Source of the DNA: Caecibacteroides pullorum
Lineage (GTDB): Bacteria; Bacteroidota; Bacteroidia; Bacteroidales; Bacteroidaceae
Length of the DNA stretch: 64,000 nt
Assembly (NCBI RefSeq): GCF_019239235.1
Contig: NZ_JAAZTS010000006.1
Span: forward strand, 87,311-151,310
Direction of reading: 5' to 3'
The translations under genes were made by a program, and so were the position numbers. Under the pieces are notes generated by a model. It made no database searches. It was not told the origin of the DNA and saw nothing but the letters and a program-made list of their open reading frames with translations. Positions 63,173-64,000 of this stretch are shown in pieces. How positions within the stretch are numbered: position 1 is the first letter of the stretch; each line of letters starts with the position of its first letter.

Positions 63173-63198
63173 CATTCGGAATAAACAAAATACATGCT

Positions 63199-63858
63199 AT
63201 GAAAGTAATCAATTTTGCAGAGACGAATTCTGTAATTAATCAATACGTGGCGGAAATACGCGACGTGAACATTCAGGGCGACCGCATGCGTTTCCGCCGC
63301 AACATCGAGCGAATCGGAGAGTTGATGGCTTACGAGATGAGTAAAGAACTGACGTATTCGGTAAAGCAGGTGCAGACGCCTTTGGGTGTGGCGCCGGTCA
63401 GCACGCCTGATGACGATGTGGTCATTGCCACCGTTTTCCGTGCCGGTCTGCCACTCCATCAGGGTTTCCTGAATGTGTTCGACCGTGCAGGTAATGCCTT
63501 TGTGTCGGCCTACCGCTATTATAAGGATAAGGAATGTCGTGAACTGGATGTGCATATCGAATATATTGCTACGCCCGATCTGACGCAGAAGACGCTGATG
63601 CTCGTCGATCCTATGCTGGCTACGGGCGAGAGTATGGAGCTGGCCTATCGTGCCTTCCTGAGCAAGGGACGTCCGGCACGTCTGCTGATAGCTTGTGTTA
63701 TTGCCAGCCGTCAGGGGGTGGAACATCTTCAGCGCCTTTTCCCTGAGGATGATGTTACATTGTGGTGTGCGGCTATTGATCCTGAGTTGAATGAACGTTC
63801 GTATATTGTTCCAGGTCTGGGTGATGCGGGCGATTTGGCGTACGGAGATAAGTTGTAA
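63199..63858 (+). CDS. upp: Uracil phosphoribosyltransferase
   Basis: 219 residues from the ATG at 63199; the longer frame runs back through the divergent S41 gene and past the promoter, so it is rejected. Pyrimidine salvage: uracil plus PRPP gives UMP. Features: RFRRNIERIGELMAYEMSKEL (31-51), FRAGLPLHQG (80-89), PRPP-binding DPMLATGES (137-145) and the C-terminal uracil-binding IVPGLGDAGDLAYGD. Terminator follows. Confidence 0.96.
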   Translation: MKVINFAETNSVINQYVAEIRDVNIQGDRMRFRRNIERIGELMAYEMSKELTYSVKQVQTPLGVAPVSTPDDDVVIATVFRAGLPLHQGFLNVFDRAGNAFVSAYRYYKDKECRELDVHIEYIATPDLTQKTLMLVDPMLATGESMELAYRAFLSKGRPARLLIACVIASRQGVEHLQRLFPEDDVTLWCAAIDPELNERSYIVPGLGDAGDLAYGDKL

Positions 63859-63891
63859 CGGTTGGGGACATTCGTATTTGTGGATAAAAAG

Positions 63892-63926
63892 AAAGAAGGT
63901 GTGTCAAAAAGCACACCTTCTTTGTT
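63892..63926 (+). terminator. Terminator of upp
   Basis: 12-bp perfect stem AAAGAAGGTGTG / CACACCTTCTTT (63892-63903, 63912-63923) followed by GTTT; T-rich on both sides. Confidence 0.8.
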
Positions 63927-63931
63927 TAGCA

Positions 63932-63963
63932 CAAAGCCCCGACTTTCACAAGCTGGGGCTTTG
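63932..63963. terminator. Second hairpin after upp
   Basis: Stem CAAAGCCCC / GGGGCTTTG with further CTT/AAG pairing inside, 8 bp after the first terminator. It may serve a convergent gene beyond the window or mark a mobile-element edge. Confidence 0.55.
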
Positions 63964-63969
63964 TTATTA

Positions 63970-64000
63970 CCTAAAGATTTTGTATCTTTAAGCCTAAAGA
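63970..64000. repeat. Short inverted and direct repeats at the right edge
   Basis: TAAAGAT (63972-63978) and ATCTTTA (63984-63990) form an inverted repeat, and CCTAAAGA occurs at 63970-63977 and again at 63993-64000. The structure continues beyond the window. Confidence 0.45.

Noticed and set aside
63034..63198. Extended N-terminus of upp
   Set aside because: It would run through the divergent S41 start and both -7 boxes; Upp proteins begin near MKVINF.

Overview
The window is a contiguous piece of a Bacteroidales chromosome (Bacteroides/Phocaeicola/Parabacteroides type; I cannot name the species). Evidence: two polysaccharide utilization loci (PULs) with SusC/SusD pairs and ECF-sigma/FecR switches, sulfatases whose active-site motifs are all of the serine type, many matches to the Bacteroidetes promoter (TTTG, about 19-21 nt, TAnnTTTG) and almost no Shine-Dalgarno sequences. 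Left edge (1-4520): a truncated rhomboid protease, an HU-type DNA-binding protein, argS, and a convergent two-gene unit of unknown function. A 670-bp intergenic stretch (4521-5188) full of short palindromes follows.

PUL1 (5189-31134, +) runs FecR-like anti-sigma, SusC with an STN signalling domain, SusD, a discoidin lipoprotein, a BACON/discoidin/M60 metallopeptidase lipoprotein, a GH95-like enzyme, GH43, GH120, GH95, GH2, a GH38-like DUF5054 protein and GH35. This fits a branched, protein-linked glycan carrying fucose or galactose, pentose and mannose-like sugars. No sigma gene adjoins its anti-sigma gene. The nearest unpaired ECF sigma gene is at the far end of the locus on the opposite strand (31205-31741). 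The 5' leader of susC contains, on the opposite strand, a promoter, a hairpin and an intrinsic terminator: a strong candidate cis-antisense small RNA.

Between the PULs is a large, GC-richer LacZ-type GH2 gene (31919-35959). It is followed by a terminator and a six-unit array of 22-24-bp inverted repeats between convergent gene ends.

PUL2 (36251-55876) is unusual. A divergent ECF sigma/FecR pair, an STN-SusC and a SusD are followed by eight consecutive S1 sulfatases and no glycoside hydrolase or lyase. All eight have a serine at the formylglycine position. Three (first, second, eighth) are close paralogues, and so are two others (fourth, sixth). The locus looks like a dedicated desulfation and uptake system that would need glycosidases from elsewhere, perhaps PUL1.

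The right part (56043-64000) is housekeeping: rpsO, typA/bipA, a small winged-helix protein, a palindrome cluster, a nitroreductase-like lipoprotein, a small lipoprotein, pckA, an S41 peptidase and upp. I found no tRNA, rRNA, CRISPR array, integrase or complete insertion sequence.
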